NCBI GenBank assembly: GCA_017961575.1
Contig: JAGCXA010000053.1
Coordinates: 29,391 to 93,390 of the forward strand
DNA: 64,000 nucleotides
Reading direction: 5' to 3'
Source of the DNA: Clostridia bacterium
GTDB lineage: Bacteria; Bacillota; Clostridia; Oscillospirales; CAG-272
Numbering within the stretch: the stretch's first letter is position 1; each line of letters begins with the position of its first letter. Made by a program: the position numbers and the translations under genes. The notes beneath the pieces are model-generated. The model did no database searches. It saw nothing but the letters and a program-made list of their open reading frames with translations, and had not been told where the DNA came from. Below are positions 36,472 to 45,145 of the stretch, one piece after another.

Positions 36472-37653
36472 TTATTCTTCTTCCGCCGTCGGCTGTTCGT
36501 TCATCCGAACCGGCAGGATCATATAGAAGTAACGGAAACCGTCCTTCTCATCCCATTCCTCTTCAACCGGTTCCACCGTGATCGACTGGGTCGGGGATTT
36601 CAGGGTCATATAGATCCGTTTTCCTTCTGCGGCGCGGATGCTGTTGATCAAGAACCGGCAGTTGAATCCGATGGCGATGTCCTCGCCCTCGTGCTCGCAT
36701 TCCATCTCGTCGTAAACGTAACCGTTGACCGAGTTGGAAGACAAGCTGAAATTATTGCCTTTGATTTCGATCTTTACGTAGGACTTTCCGTTGCCTTGAA
36801 TCTTCTCTTCCGCGACGAGGTTCGCTCTTTCCAGCCCTTCCATCAGCCGGGCGCGGTCGATCTTGACGAAAATGTCCTGCGCCTTCGGAAGAATGCGCTG
36901 ATAGTCCATATAATCGCTGTCGATCATACGGGTGAAGAAGATCATGTCTTTCAGTTCCATGATCGCGTGTTTTCTCGAAAGATAGATCTTCGTCTCTTCC
37001 TCTTTATCGGGAAGAATACGGATCATCTCGTTCAGAGCGTGTCCCGGAATGATGAACGAGAAGTGCGTCGAAGAGATCCGCCCGATGTCCTGGATCTCGC
37101 TCTCAACGTGGCATTTGGAGAGCGTATAACCGTCGCAGGACACGATGTCCATCTGTTTTCCCTCTACGGTGAAGAACGCGCCGCAGAGCATCTGACGGCT
37201 GTCCTGTTCGGCGATCGAATGCAAAACTTTTCCGATCATTCTTTTCAGAACCGTTGCCGGAACCGAAAAACCGGTGTCGCCCGACAGTTCGGGAAGGTTC
37301 GGAAAATCGGCGCCGGGGAGCGATTGCAGCGAAAAGGAGGAAGCGCCGGCGGAAATCGACGCCTTATGATCGGCGCCAACCTCGAGCGTGATTTCATCCT
37401 CGCCCAACAGTTTCACGATTTGCAGAAGCCGCTGTGCGTTGATGATGCAACTTCCTTCCTCAATAATAGAGATCGCCTCGATCGTCGTCCGCATGCCTTT
37501 ATTCATATCGTAGGAGGAAAGGCGAACGGAGGTCTCCCCGATCGTTTCGATCAGAATGCCCTCGATCGGAGTAATGGTGTTTTTACTGGACACGGTGCTC
37601 ATCGTCGGGACGAGTCCCTCCAGCAGCGCGGGTTTTGAAAAAATAACCTTCAT
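36472..37653 (-). CDS. dnaN: DNA polymerase III beta sliding clamp
   Basis: The processivity clamp of the replisome. 393 residues. Three clamp domains are visible, with the typical opening KVIFSKPALLEGLVPTMSTV, the central FDYPNLP-like PGADFPNLPEL and the C-terminal LYMILPVRMNEQ. Like other clostridial clamps it is slightly longer than the E. coli form. ATG at 37653 follows AAAGGA; the longer in-frame ATG at 37788 would read through oriC sequence and is rejected. Confidence 0.96.
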   Translation of the reverse strand: MKVIFSKPALLEGLVPTMSTVSSKNTITPIEGILIETIGETSVRLSSYDMNKGMRTTIEAISIIEEGSCIINAQRLLQIVKLLGEDEITLEVGADHKASISAGASSFSLQSLPGADFPNLPELSGDTGFSVPATVLKRMIGKVLHSIAEQDSRQMLCGAFFTVEGKQMDIVSCDGYTLSKCHVESEIQDIGRISSTHFSFIIPGHALNEMIRILPDKEEETKIYLSRKHAIMELKDMIFFTRMIDSDYMDYQRILPKAQDIFVKIDRARLMEGLERANLVAEEKIQGNGKSYVKIEIKGNNFSLSSNSVNGYVYDEMECEHEGEDIAIGFNCRFLINSIRAAEGKRIYMTLKSPTQSITVEPVEEEWDEKDGFRYFYMILPVRMNEQPTAEEE

Positions 37654-37976
37654 GGTCGTTCCTTTCCGCCGGATTTTCCGGTCATTGGTTTTGATGTATC
37701 TTGTTCGCGGTTGAAAAACAAAGAAAAAGAAAGAAATAAGGGATATAGAAGAAGGAGTAGTAGAGGGTACGGAAACTGTGGAAAACAAAAAAAGAAAGAC
37801 GGGACAAGGCGCAAGAGCCCCTTTTTATCCTCTTCCCCTACGTGAAAAGGAGTGGAAAACAGAGGGACAAAAGAGGAAAAAACAAGGAGAAAAATCAAGA
37901 GCGGTTATCCACCGTTTTTCCCACGGAAAGTTAACCGGAAAACAAACGGCTTTTCCACAGGAAAGAGTGGAAAAGA
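37654..37976. other. Part of oriC: DnaA-box cluster between dnaA and dnaN
   Basis: 323 bp without a gene. DnaA-box-like 9-mers: TTATCCACC (37905-37913), TTTTCCACA (37951-37959), inverted AGTGGAAAA (37966-37974 and 37851-37859) and TGTGGAAAA (37777-37785, the reverse of TTTTCCACA). The 37707-37900 part is strikingly purine-rich on the plus strand, and GTAGTAG occurs near 37757. It probably also holds the dnaN promoter, not resolved. Confidence 0.8.
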
Positions 37977-39389
37977 TCAGTTGCGAATCTCGTCCATCAT
38001 CCCATTGACGAACGCCGAAAATTCCGGGTCCGTCGCCATGGACGAATCGACCTTGCGGAACGCCGCCATAATCGTCGCGTGATCGCGGTCGAAGATCTCG
38101 CCGAGCGTGTTGAAGGAAACGTCGGTCATCTGACGGATCATGTAAATGCAGATATGGCGGGCGTTGACGACGTTTGCGGTTCTGCGTTTTGCCCGGATGT
38201 CTTCCACCGGGATATTGAGCCGCTTGGAAACGATGGTGATGATCCGATCGACTGTCACGTCGACAGGTTCGTTGCCCGACAGAATGTCCGAGATGGCGCG
38301 CCGACAGAGATCGGTCGTGATGGGGGACCCGGTCAGAAGACTGATGGCGGCGATCCGTTTGATGGAACCCTCGATCTGACGGATGTTGTTCTGTAATTTG
38401 GTCGCGAGATATTCCACCACGTCGACCGGGATCGAGATTTTGAGGTTTTCCGCTTTTTTGTTGATGATGGCGGTGCGCAGCTCGAAACTCGGCGGTTGAA
38501 TATCGGCGAGCAGTCCCCAGATGAAGCGGGTCAGAAGCCGGTCTTCAAGAGTCTTAATATCCTTGGGCGGACGGTCGGAGGTCAGAATGATCTGCTTTCC
38601 GTTCTCATAGAGCGCCGAGAAAGTGTGGAAGAACTCTTCCTGCGTCGATTCCTTGCCCGCGATGAACTGCACGTCGTCGATGAGCAGGACGTCGGCGTTC
38701 CGGTAATGCTGACGGAACTGTTCCTGCGTCCGTTTTTGCAGACTGGCGATCAGTTCGTTTGTGAATTCCTCCCCTTTTTTATAAACGATCTTGCAGTTCG
38801 GATTGCGTTTTTTGATCTCGTTCGTCACGGCGAAGAGCAGATGCGTTTTTCCGACGCCGCTCGGACCGTAGATGAAGAGAGGATTGTAGGTGGAAAGATC
38901 CATTTCGTTCTTATCGGGGGAACTCGAATAAAGCGCGACGGCGCGGCAGGCGGCAAGAGCGAAGCGGTTGGACTCCCCTTCGATGAAGTTGTCAAACGTG
39001 TATTCGTCCACGATGGAGGGACCCTCAATCGCCGATTCGGGGTCGATCGGCTTTTGTTCCGGCTCATCGGGAAGAATAGAGGCGGGCTTTTTGATCTCCT
39101 CGGGCTTTTCCTCAATTTCCGGGATGTGGAAGCCCTCGCTGCTCTCCCGCGAGACGACGACGATCTGCACGTCGAAACCGACCACCTCGCGGAGCGCGTC
39201 TTTGATCGACGTCGCGTGCCGCTTGCTGATCAGATCCTGTTTGAAGTTGCTGTCGGTCGAGAAGACGGCGGTCTCCCCGTCGAGGGAAACCAGCTGCATA
39301 CTCTTGAACCAGAGTTCGTAGATGGTGGGCGTGAACTTCTGTTTCAGCCGATCGAGCACCGACAATTCAATATCTTTCAACGTATCCAT
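37977..39389 (-). CDS. dnaA: Chromosomal replication initiator DnaA
   Basis: It binds DnaA boxes and melts oriC. 470 residues. Domain I is at 1-~85. Domain II is a short Pro/Glu-rich linker (KPEEIKKPASILP, ~100-130). Domain III has Walker A GPSGVGKTHLLFA (~165), Walker B VLLIDDVQFIAGKEST and the box VII-type arginine region. Domain IV carries the DnaA signature region (DVSFNTLGEIFDRDHATIMAAFRKV). ATG at 39389 follows GGGAAAGGA. Transcribed from the promoter at 39474-39502 inside the AT-rich origin flank. Confidence 0.97.
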   Translation of the reverse strand: MDTLKDIELSVLDRLKQKFTPTIYELWFKSMQLVSLDGETAVFSTDSNFKQDLISKRHATSIKDALREVVGFDVQIVVVSRESSEGFHIPEIEEKPEEIKKPASILPDEPEQKPIDPESAIEGPSIVDEYTFDNFIEGESNRFALAACRAVALYSSSPDKNEMDLSTYNPLFIYGPSGVGKTHLLFAVTNEIKKRNPNCKIVYKKGEEFTNELIASLQKRTQEQFRQHYRNADVLLIDDVQFIAGKESTQEEFFHTFSALYENGKQIILTSDRPPKDIKTLEDRLLTRFIWGLLADIQPPSFELRTAIINKKAENLKISIPVDVVEYLATKLQNNIRQIEGSIKRIAAISLLTGSPITTDLCRRAISDILSGNEPVDVTVDRIITIVSKRLNIPVEDIRAKRRTANVVNARHICIYMIRQMTDVSFNTLGEIFDRDHATIMAAFRKVDSSMATDPEFSAFVNGMMDEIRN

Positions 39390-39419
39390 CGGGCGTTCCT
39401 TTCCCTTCGGCAAATCTGC

Positions 39420-39560
39420 CTTCGTGTTCGCGCGTACTATAATTTATACTATATCTAAAAATGTTTACAGTCTATTATAACACAACATTATATAATTTTC
39501 AACAATGTGGATAAAATTTTTTCAACAATTCAAAAAGAAGAGTTTACGCGGCTTGCAAAA
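39420..39560. other. AT-rich oriC flank upstream of dnaA
   Basis: The most AT-rich stretch in the window. It carries a perfect DnaA box in inverted form (TGTGGATAA, 39506-39514) and runs of TATA/ATTATA. Together with the box cluster behind dnaA it suggests a bipartite origin like that of B. subtilis. Confidence 0.75.
39474..39502 (-). promoter_or_regulatory. Promoter of dnaA
   Basis: TTGAAA-N17-TATAAT on the minus strand, 3 bp from the perfect DnaA box at 39506-39514, so autoregulation by DnaA is likely. Confidence 0.8.
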
Positions 39561-39581
39561 CGGGAAAAAGAATGGTATAAT
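39553..39581 (+). promoter_or_regulatory. Promoter of the glycosyltransferase gene
   Basis: TTGCAA-N17-TATAAT, divergent from dnaA. Confidence 0.85.
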
Positions 39582-39601
39582 GAGCGTCGGAGGAAGAAAA
39601 C

Positions 39602-40330
39602 GTGAAACTGTCGCTCTGTATTCCGCTCTACAACGAGGAAAAGATCCTTCGCGATACCTGCCGGACGGTCAAAACCTATCTGGACGACCGATTCGGCGGA
39701 GATTACGAGGTTGTTTTCGTTGACGACGGATCGACCGACGGATCGAAAAAAATCCTCGACGAACTCTGCGACGGAACCGTCCGTTCGATTTCCTATACCC
39801 CCAACCGCGGCAAGGGATACGCCGTCCGGCAGGGAATGCTGGCGGCGGCGGGCGATCTGGTCCTCTTCACCGACTGCGACCTCGCCTACGGGACGGACGT
39901 GATCGGGGAGACGGTCGCGCTGTTCGACGCCGATCCCTCGGTCGGCGCCGTCGTCGGCTCAAGGGTGAAACACCCCGAGGGCTACGCGGGATACTCCTTC
40001 TTCCGCCGCCTCGCATCAAAAACCTATCTTCGCCTGCTCCGCTTCAAGGGCGGGCTCTCGCTCTCGGACAGTCAGACGGGGCTGAAAGGGTTCCGGAACG
40101 ACGCGGCGAAAGCAATCTTTTCGTGCTGCGAGGTCGACCGCTTCGCCTTCGATTACGAGGCGATCAAACTCGGGGAACTCCTCGGCGTGAAGTTCGCGGA
40201 ACTCCCCGTGAAGATCGTGAACAACCGCCCGTCCAAAATCCGGTTTATCCGCGACACCCGCCGGATGCTGCGCGACGTTTCCAAGACCAAGAAGCGGCTG
40301 AAACAAATGAAAAAGCAAGGGAAAATCTGA
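39602..40330 (+). CDS. Family 2 glycosyltransferase, polyprenyl/dolichyl-phosphate glucosyltransferase-like
   Basis: 242 residues. GT-A fold with LCIPLYNEEKIL (~5), the nucleotide-sugar site EVVFVDDGSTDGS (~37), TPNRGKGYAVRQGML (~67), the DxD-like FTDCDLAYGTD (~88) and the acceptor region SDSQTGLKGFR. The NRGKGYAVR-GML and TDCDL blocks are typical of dolichyl-phosphate beta-glucosyltransferase-like enzymes, which transfer sugar from a nucleotide donor to a lipid phosphate. The basic C-terminus suits membrane association. There is no integral helix. The start is GTG at 39602 behind GGAGG. Confidence 0.85.
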   Translation: MKLSLCIPLYNEEKILRDTCRTVKTYLDDRFGGDYEVVFVDDGSTDGSKKILDELCDGTVRSISYTPNRGKGYAVRQGMLAAAGDLVLFTDCDLAYGTDVIGETVALFDADPSVGAVVGSRVKHPEGYAGYSFFRRLASKTYLRLLRFKGGLSLSDSQTGLKGFRNDAAKAIFSCCEVDRFAFDYEAIKLGELLGVKFAELPVKIVNNRPSKIRFIRDTRRMLRDVSKTKKRLKQMKKQGKI

Positions 40331-40783
40331 TAAAATCAGAACCACCCCCCAAGTGCGGGTCGCTTGCGCTCCCCGCGTGAAATGAACGGCGACGGATCTC
40401 TCCGTCGCCGTTCGCGATATGAGAGCCGACCGTCAAAAAACGGTCGGCTCTCGCGATATGCAGGCGTGCCGAAGGCACGGTAAGGTGAACTTATGCGGCG
40501 GGGGACCCCTATCCGAGAACCCCCAAAACTCGACAAGCTCGTTTCGGGGAACCCCTTATCCGGGAACCCCCAAAACTTACTTCGTGCGTTTTTGGAAACC
40601 CCTCTTGCCCGCGTGAATTGACGTCTTCGCGAACGCTCGCCGTCGTGAATTGCAAACTGCGTTTGCATGAATTGAAGCCCGCGCCGAACGGCGCGGGCTT
40701 CATTATATAGAACGAGGAAACGCGGACAAAAGCAAAGCAAACGGAGAAAGTTGCGTTTATGGAATTGCGCGAGCTCGTTCCGA
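40331..40783. repeat. Palindrome array of intergenic island 3
   Basis: No gene. Palindromes with CGATATG linkers (40415, 40454): CGGCGACGGA/TCCGTCGCCG (40387-40410), AGAGCCGACCG/CGGTCGGCTCT (40422-40451) and GTGCC/GGCAC. GCGGCGGGGGACCCCT (~40496) also occurs inverted in island 2. 40507-40604 is a tandem pair of ~48-bp hairpin units with ATCCG-GAACCCC linkers. 40628-40703 is the module shared with 26684-26760. The remainder shows nothing. Confidence 0.8.
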
Positions 40784-40904
40784 GCCTTCCCCTTGAGGGG
40801 AAGGTGGTGCGGAGCGCCGGATGAGGTGGAGTTTGGCTGCCGATTTGTCCGGCTCCACCTCATCTGTCACTTCGTGACGTCTTCTCCTCAAGGAGAAGAC
40901 GTGG
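40784..40904. repeat. Symmetric palindromic element
   Basis: Nested hairpins in order: CCTTCCCCTT/AAGGGGAAGG-type (40785-40804, GA-centred), TGAGGTGGAG/CTCCACCTCA (40822-40862, enclosing 21 nt), GTCAC/GTGAC (40866-40878) and a perfect 22-bp palindrome GTCTTCTCCTC/GAGGAGAAGAC (40879-40900). I recall similar GGGGAAGG...GGATGAGG elements from gut Clostridia intergenic regions, but no comparison was run. Confidence 0.75.
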
Positions 40905-40949
40905 TACGAAAGCAACGGAACAAAAAGCAAAGCGAACGGAAAAAGAACC

Positions 40950-41086
40950 GGCTATAGAACCGCAAAACGGCGAGAGTCGAAAGGGCTCGCCGTTTTGCTT
41001 TATTATTCCTTTTAATGAAGTTCTTTGCCCCGCTTTCCTCACCGCGCCCGCCCGTGGGGTGCGGGCGACGCCGTCAAGAAAGCGGG
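40950..41086 (+). repeat. Three-hairpin intergenic element, copy 3 (hairpin C enlarged)
   Basis: GGCTATAGAACC, hairpin A GCAAAACGGCGAG/CTCGCCGTTTTGC (40962-40998), a degenerate hairpin B region, GAAGTTCTTTGCCCCGC, and hairpin C whose arms CCCGCTTTC and AAGAAAGCGGG (41028-41086) enclose an extra ~37-nt GC-rich hairpin. It ends 41 nt before the stop of the opposing GH106-like gene. Confidence 0.85.
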
Positions 41087-41126
41087 CGTATCCCCTCATC
41101 CCCGCCACGGATGACCGCAACGGTCG

Positions 41127-44100
41127 TCACTTATTCGTTTCGGTCAAAATCGGTTTGGACAGGACGCCTTCGCGCGTCAGCCGATAGGAATCGGTCCACT
41201 TATCGTCGCCGGTACGCCAAGCGCCGGGTCCTTCCCACGAATGCTTCTCGTCCGCGTTATGGAACGGTCCGAACCCGTTCTGCCGTGAAACGTAGAGAGA
41301 GAGGGTCAGGGTATGCGCGCCCTTTTCCGGGGCGCCGAGCGAGAGCCGATAGGGCGGATACACGACCCGCCCGACCCGTCGCCCGTCCAGATCCACGGCG
41401 ATCAGCGCGCCGCGATAGTGCGGTACCGTGAGCGTCAGTTCTCCTCCGTTTGATTCAAACGGGATTTCATAGCGGAACACGCCCGAGAAGAACGGGAACC
41501 CGATCCGGGTAATATCGTCAAAGCCGACGACCTCCGGCTTTTCGACGAGTTTTGTCTCCTCCCCGTTGACCGAAACGCCGAACTCTCCGAGCAGATACGT
41601 CCGTTCCAGCGAGACGCGCTTCGCGTAGGGGAGCGTTACGGTCAAGCGGTTTTCTCCGCGTTTCACGCCCGGCAGAGGAATGCATTGTATACACCGATCA
41701 ACGTAAAACCCCTCCGGATTCCGGTCGACCGTGACGCCGTTCCATTCGACCGTCGCAACCTCCGCGTCTTCCAAAGCGAGCGAGGCGGCGGGGAGTTCCA
41801 CGTCCGACAAAACGGTATAACGCAGCGTGACGAGGTGCTTCGGGACCTCGGGGGGAAGCACCCACGGCTGCGCCGTCGAACCGAGCGCGTCCCAGCGGTT
41901 TCCGGACAGCCAACCGAGCTCGCGCTTCAAGAGCGTGTCGATCCGAAGGATCTCGGTCTTCGGGCGGAAGGGACCCCGGTCGAGGGAATACTCCGCATAA
42001 TCCAGCACCAGCGCGTTCGGTTCCGAGAGCGAATAGGGAACGCGCGCGGGCAGGGAGAGCGCGGCGCCGCCCCCCGCTTTTCGCGGAGCGTCGACCGTTT
42101 CGGACTCGATCGCGCAGGGCGCCGGCGACAGTTTGACGAGCAGACTGTCGCAGTCGTAGAACCGGCGGGAAAAGACGGTCTTCCCGCTCTCGTACCGACA
42201 GGGAAGAGGAGAGATCTCACCCGTCAGGGTATCGTAGAGTTCGGCGCGGTAACCGCCGCGCACCGAGACGGTCACGTCGGAAAACGACGAGACGTCTTTG
42301 TTGTAGGGATCTCTGCCCTGCGCGAGGAAGAGCCAGCGGTCGTCCCCGTCCTGACGAAACTGCGAGAGCAGACGGTCAGAGAGCGCGCCGGACGCGTCGC
42401 GGATCTCGATCTCGTGCGCGTCGGACAGGGCGGCGAGCAGGTCGCTCTTTTCAAAAGCGAGCCGTTCGCATTTTTCCCAAAGCGCCCGCCCGCGGGAAGA
42501 GGGCAGGGCGTTCTCGTAGAGCGGCGCTTCGCCGAGAAAGATCAGGCGCCCGCCCTTCGCGGCAAAGGTTTCCAGGCGCTCGAGGGTCGAGGTCCGAAGC
42601 GTTTCGCATCCCGGCACGATCACGACGTCGTATCTCATTTCCCCGACGGGGAACGGCGCGTCGGGCGTCGGGCAGAGCGAGGGAAGAAGCGACTCCGCGA
42701 TAAAGTCGAAATCAAGCGCGCCGAAGAGCAGCCATTCGGTCAGATTCGAGAAGCGTTTTTCGAGTTTTTCCCGGACCGCCGCCGTTTGTTCGGCGGGGCC
42801 CCAATGGAGCCAGTAGCTCTCGACCGGATGGATCACGCCGACGCGCACGACGGGCTTCCCGCGTGTCAGCGCGACGTTTACGCGCGCAAAGTGATCCTCG
42901 ACGTAACGGTATTCGGGATACCACGGAGATTGATAATTGATCGAGGCGGGATAATCGCGCTTTGCTTCTCCCTTCATCGACACCCAGGCGAGGTGCGGTA
43001 CACGCACCGTCACGCCGAGCGCCGCCTGCCAGTCTCCGTGCAGTTTATGCCCGCGGAAATCGTAGTCCCAACCCGTCACGCCGTACAGTTCGCTGATCAT
43101 TCCTTCGCGTCCGTATTGGTGAACGGCGGACTGCGCCTGCTTCGCCGTCGTGAATTCGTGCCGGGCGCAGAGCATATCGATCCCCGGCAATTGGAAGGAG
43201 CGATACGACCGCATCGCCTCGCCGAGCGCGGCGGTCTGGCTTTTCAGGGTTGGTTCCTCCATCATATGCCCCGTCAGCATCAGTCCGTTTTTGTCGCACC
43301 ACGCGCCGATCTGATCGGCGAACGCCGACGCGAACCGTTCGGCGACGTGGTCGTGATAGAGGTACCGGATCCGCGAGACCCGCCCGTCGGGCAGTTCCCA
43401 GATCAATTCGGGCAGGCGGTCGAGGAGCGATTCGCCGTAGGCGGCGAAAAAGGTCTCTTCGAGATCGCAGGAGAAGGGGAGGGTCACGTCGCGGTCGCTT
43501 TTCGCGAAGGGCAGAACCGTCTTCCTCGTGAATTGCGGCTCGTCGGTGAAAATCGCCGGAACGGTTTTTCCGAACGACGAAGAGAGACGCCGCTTGTAAC
43601 TTTCGTGCGTCACCTCGATGAAACGCGCCACCGCCGCCGGATCGAGCGTGTTCAGATAGGTCTGATTGTTGAACCAGGGATTTTCGAGCGGCGTTTCGAG
43701 ATAAGCGTAGCGGATCTCCTCACCCGACGCCGGAGTCTCGACTTCGGCAAGCCGACGGTAGGAGGCGAGTTCGCCCCGGGAGTTTAAGCGGATCGCGTAG
43801 CGGGCGAGCAGTTTGCCGTTCCCCGCCCGCTTCGCCGCGGCGCTCGAATCGGACAACCCTTCGGCTTTTTCACCCTCCCGGTAGGGGGTTTTTGTGAAAA
43901 GCAGGGTGCGTTGCCGGTAGCGTTCGTCCTTCGTCACAAGTCCGCCCGCCGCTCCCGAGGGCCAACGATCTTCGTCGTAAAGCCAGGCGAGTTGACCGTC
44001 CTTTTCGGATTTGTCGACGCAGGCGGATACGAGGTCGAAGAACTCGTCGGAGAGATAGGGCGTTTCAAGACCCGTGCGGACGTGCATATGCGCGCCGCCG

Positions 44101-44264
44101 AAACCCATTTCACGGAGGATATCGAGTTGTCGGAGCAGTTCGTCCTTTTGGAGACGGCAGTTCCACGCCCAGAAGGGCGCGCCCCGGTATTCGCTCGTCG
44201 GCGCGCGAAAAAGCTCCGCCGGGAGCGTCTTTGCTTCATTCTTTTTATAGAGTTTGCGTGGCAT
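41127..44264 (-). CDS. GH106-like glycoside hydrolase (alpha-L-rhamnosidase type)
   Basis: 1,045 residues with no signal peptide. The N-terminal block (PFWAWNCRLQKDELLRQLD, GFGGAHMHVRTGLETPYLS, LAWLYDEDRWPSGAAGG) is the recognisable start of GH106-like TIM-barrel enzymes. Long beta-sandwich-rich regions follow to the C-terminus. GH106 members remove alpha-L-rhamnose; specificity here is inferred. The catalytic Glu pair could not be assigned by eye. ATG at 44264 follows GAGAGGGTG; a start at 44294 would overlap ymdB. It begins 26 nt after ymdB on the same strand, so it is probably cotranscribed, an unusual partnership. Confidence 0.75.
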   Translation of the reverse strand: MPRKLYKKNEAKTLPAELFRAPTSEYRGAPFWAWNCRLQKDELLRQLDILREMGFGGAHMHVRTGLETPYLSDEFFDLVSACVDKSEKDGQLAWLYDEDRWPSGAAGGLVTKDERYRQRTLLFTKTPYREGEKAEGLSDSSAAAKRAGNGKLLARYAIRLNSRGELASYRRLAEVETPASGEEIRYAYLETPLENPWFNNQTYLNTLDPAAVARFIEVTHESYKRRLSSSFGKTVPAIFTDEPQFTRKTVLPFAKSDRDVTLPFSCDLEETFFAAYGESLLDRLPELIWELPDGRVSRIRYLYHDHVAERFASAFADQIGAWCDKNGLMLTGHMMEEPTLKSQTAALGEAMRSYRSFQLPGIDMLCARHEFTTAKQAQSAVHQYGREGMISELYGVTGWDYDFRGHKLHGDWQAALGVTVRVPHLAWVSMKGEAKRDYPASINYQSPWYPEYRYVEDHFARVNVALTRGKPVVRVGVIHPVESYWLHWGPAEQTAAVREKLEKRFSNLTEWLLFGALDFDFIAESLLPSLCPTPDAPFPVGEMRYDVVIVPGCETLRTSTLERLETFAAKGGRLIFLGEAPLYENALPSSRGRALWEKCERLAFEKSDLLAALSDAHEIEIRDASGALSDRLLSQFRQDGDDRWLFLAQGRDPYNKDVSSFSDVTVSVRGGYRAELYDTLTGEISPLPCRYESGKTVFSRRFYDCDSLLVKLSPAPCAIESETVDAPRKAGGGAALSLPARVPYSLSEPNALVLDYAEYSLDRGPFRPKTEILRIDTLLKRELGWLSGNRWDALGSTAQPWVLPPEVPKHLVTLRYTVLSDVELPAASLALEDAEVATVEWNGVTVDRNPEGFYVDRCIQCIPLPGVKRGENRLTVTLPYAKRVSLERTYLLGEFGVSVNGEETKLVEKPEVVGFDDITRIGFPFFSGVFRYEIPFESNGGELTLTVPHYRGALIAVDLDGRRVGRVVYPPYRLSLGAPEKGAHTLTLSLYVSRQNGFGPFHNADEKHSWEGPGAWRTGDDKWTDSYRLTREGVLSKPILTETNK

Positions 44265-44290
44265 CGTTACACCCTCTCCCGGTTTCGGCG

Positions 44291-45073
44291 TCACTCGCCG
44301 AAAGAGACCCGGCTGACCGCGAGCGTTTTCCCGCTCGTCTCGTCCAGATCGAAGAGAACGCCCTGCGCGCGGAAGGGACCCTCCGCCTCGGAATAGGAGT
44401 AGCGGAGCCGCGTTCTCTGTCGCTCGGTCATCACCTCGGTCTTTACGCCGAGGATCCCCCCGGTGCGCCCGCAGAAGCCGACGTCGGAGATATATCCGGT
44501 TCCGTGCGGCAAAATCGCTTCGTCCGCCGTCGGCACGTGCGTGTGCGTTCCGAAGATCGCCGAAACCTTGCCGTCCAGACGGTGCGCGGCGGCGAGTTTT
44601 TCCCCGGTCGCCTCGGCGTGCAGGTCGAGGATCGAGACGTCGAACCGCCCCGCCTCGCGCAGAAGCACCCGCTCGATGTAGGGCACGGGGTCGGGCGTTC
44701 CCGCCTCCATAAAGAGACAGCCGAGCGCCGAGAACACGAGGATCCGGCGGTCGCGCGCGGGCAGGATGGTATAGCCCGCCCCGGGAACGCCGTCGGCAAG
44801 ATTGATCGGTCGGAGCACGCGATCCGACGAATCGAGCGTCGGATAGATCGACCTCGACGCCATCGTGTGGTTGCCCCCGGTGATACAGTCGGCGCCCCCG
44901 GAAAGGAGCAGCGCGGCGTCCTTCGATCCGATCCCCGACAAGAACCCGGCGTTCTCACCGTTCACGACGGTGAAATCCACCTCCATCTCGCGGCGGTACG
45001 ACCAGAGACGGCGGGAAAGGAACCCGACCGTCGCCGGCGAGATCACGTCGCCGAGCGCTAAAATACGAAGCAT
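44291..45073 (-). CDS. ymdB: YmdB-family metallophosphoesterase
   Basis: A 260-residue calcineurin-like phosphoesterase of the YmdB family (2',3'-cyclic nucleotide phosphodiesterase in B. subtilis, linked to biofilm/motility switching). Metal motifs: ILALGDVISP (~4-10), VVNGENAGF (~40), GGNHTM (~67), DLHAEATGEK (~150, the family's H), GTHTHVPTADE (~176). Family length is ~265. It lies downstream of rny, the usual neighbour in Firmicutes, and 26 nt upstream of the GH106-like gene. Confidence 0.92.
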   Translation of the reverse strand: MLRILALGDVISPATVGFLSRRLWSYRREMEVDFTVVNGENAGFLSGIGSKDAALLLSGGADCITGGNHTMASRSIYPTLDSSDRVLRPINLADGVPGAGYTILPARDRRILVFSALGCLFMEAGTPDPVPYIERVLLREAGRFDVSILDLHAEATGEKLAAAHRLDGKVSAIFGTHTHVPTADEAILPHGTGYISDVGFCGRTGGILGVKTEVMTERQRTRLRYSYSEAEGPFRAQGVLFDLDETSGKTLAVSRVSFGE

Positions 45074-45091
45074 AATTTACCTCCAAACAAC

Positions 45092-45120
45092 GAACCGGGA
45101 GGGGAACCCCCGCCCGGTTC
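45092..45120 (-). terminator. Hairpin between rny and ymdB
   Basis: Stem GAACCGGG/CCCGGTTC with an inner GGGG/CCCC pair, in the 72-nt gap. The T-run on the minus strand is poor, so it may attenuate rather than end transcription into ymdB. Confidence 0.55.
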
Positions 45121-45145
45121 GCTTTTCCGGGAGACGCCCGGGGAC

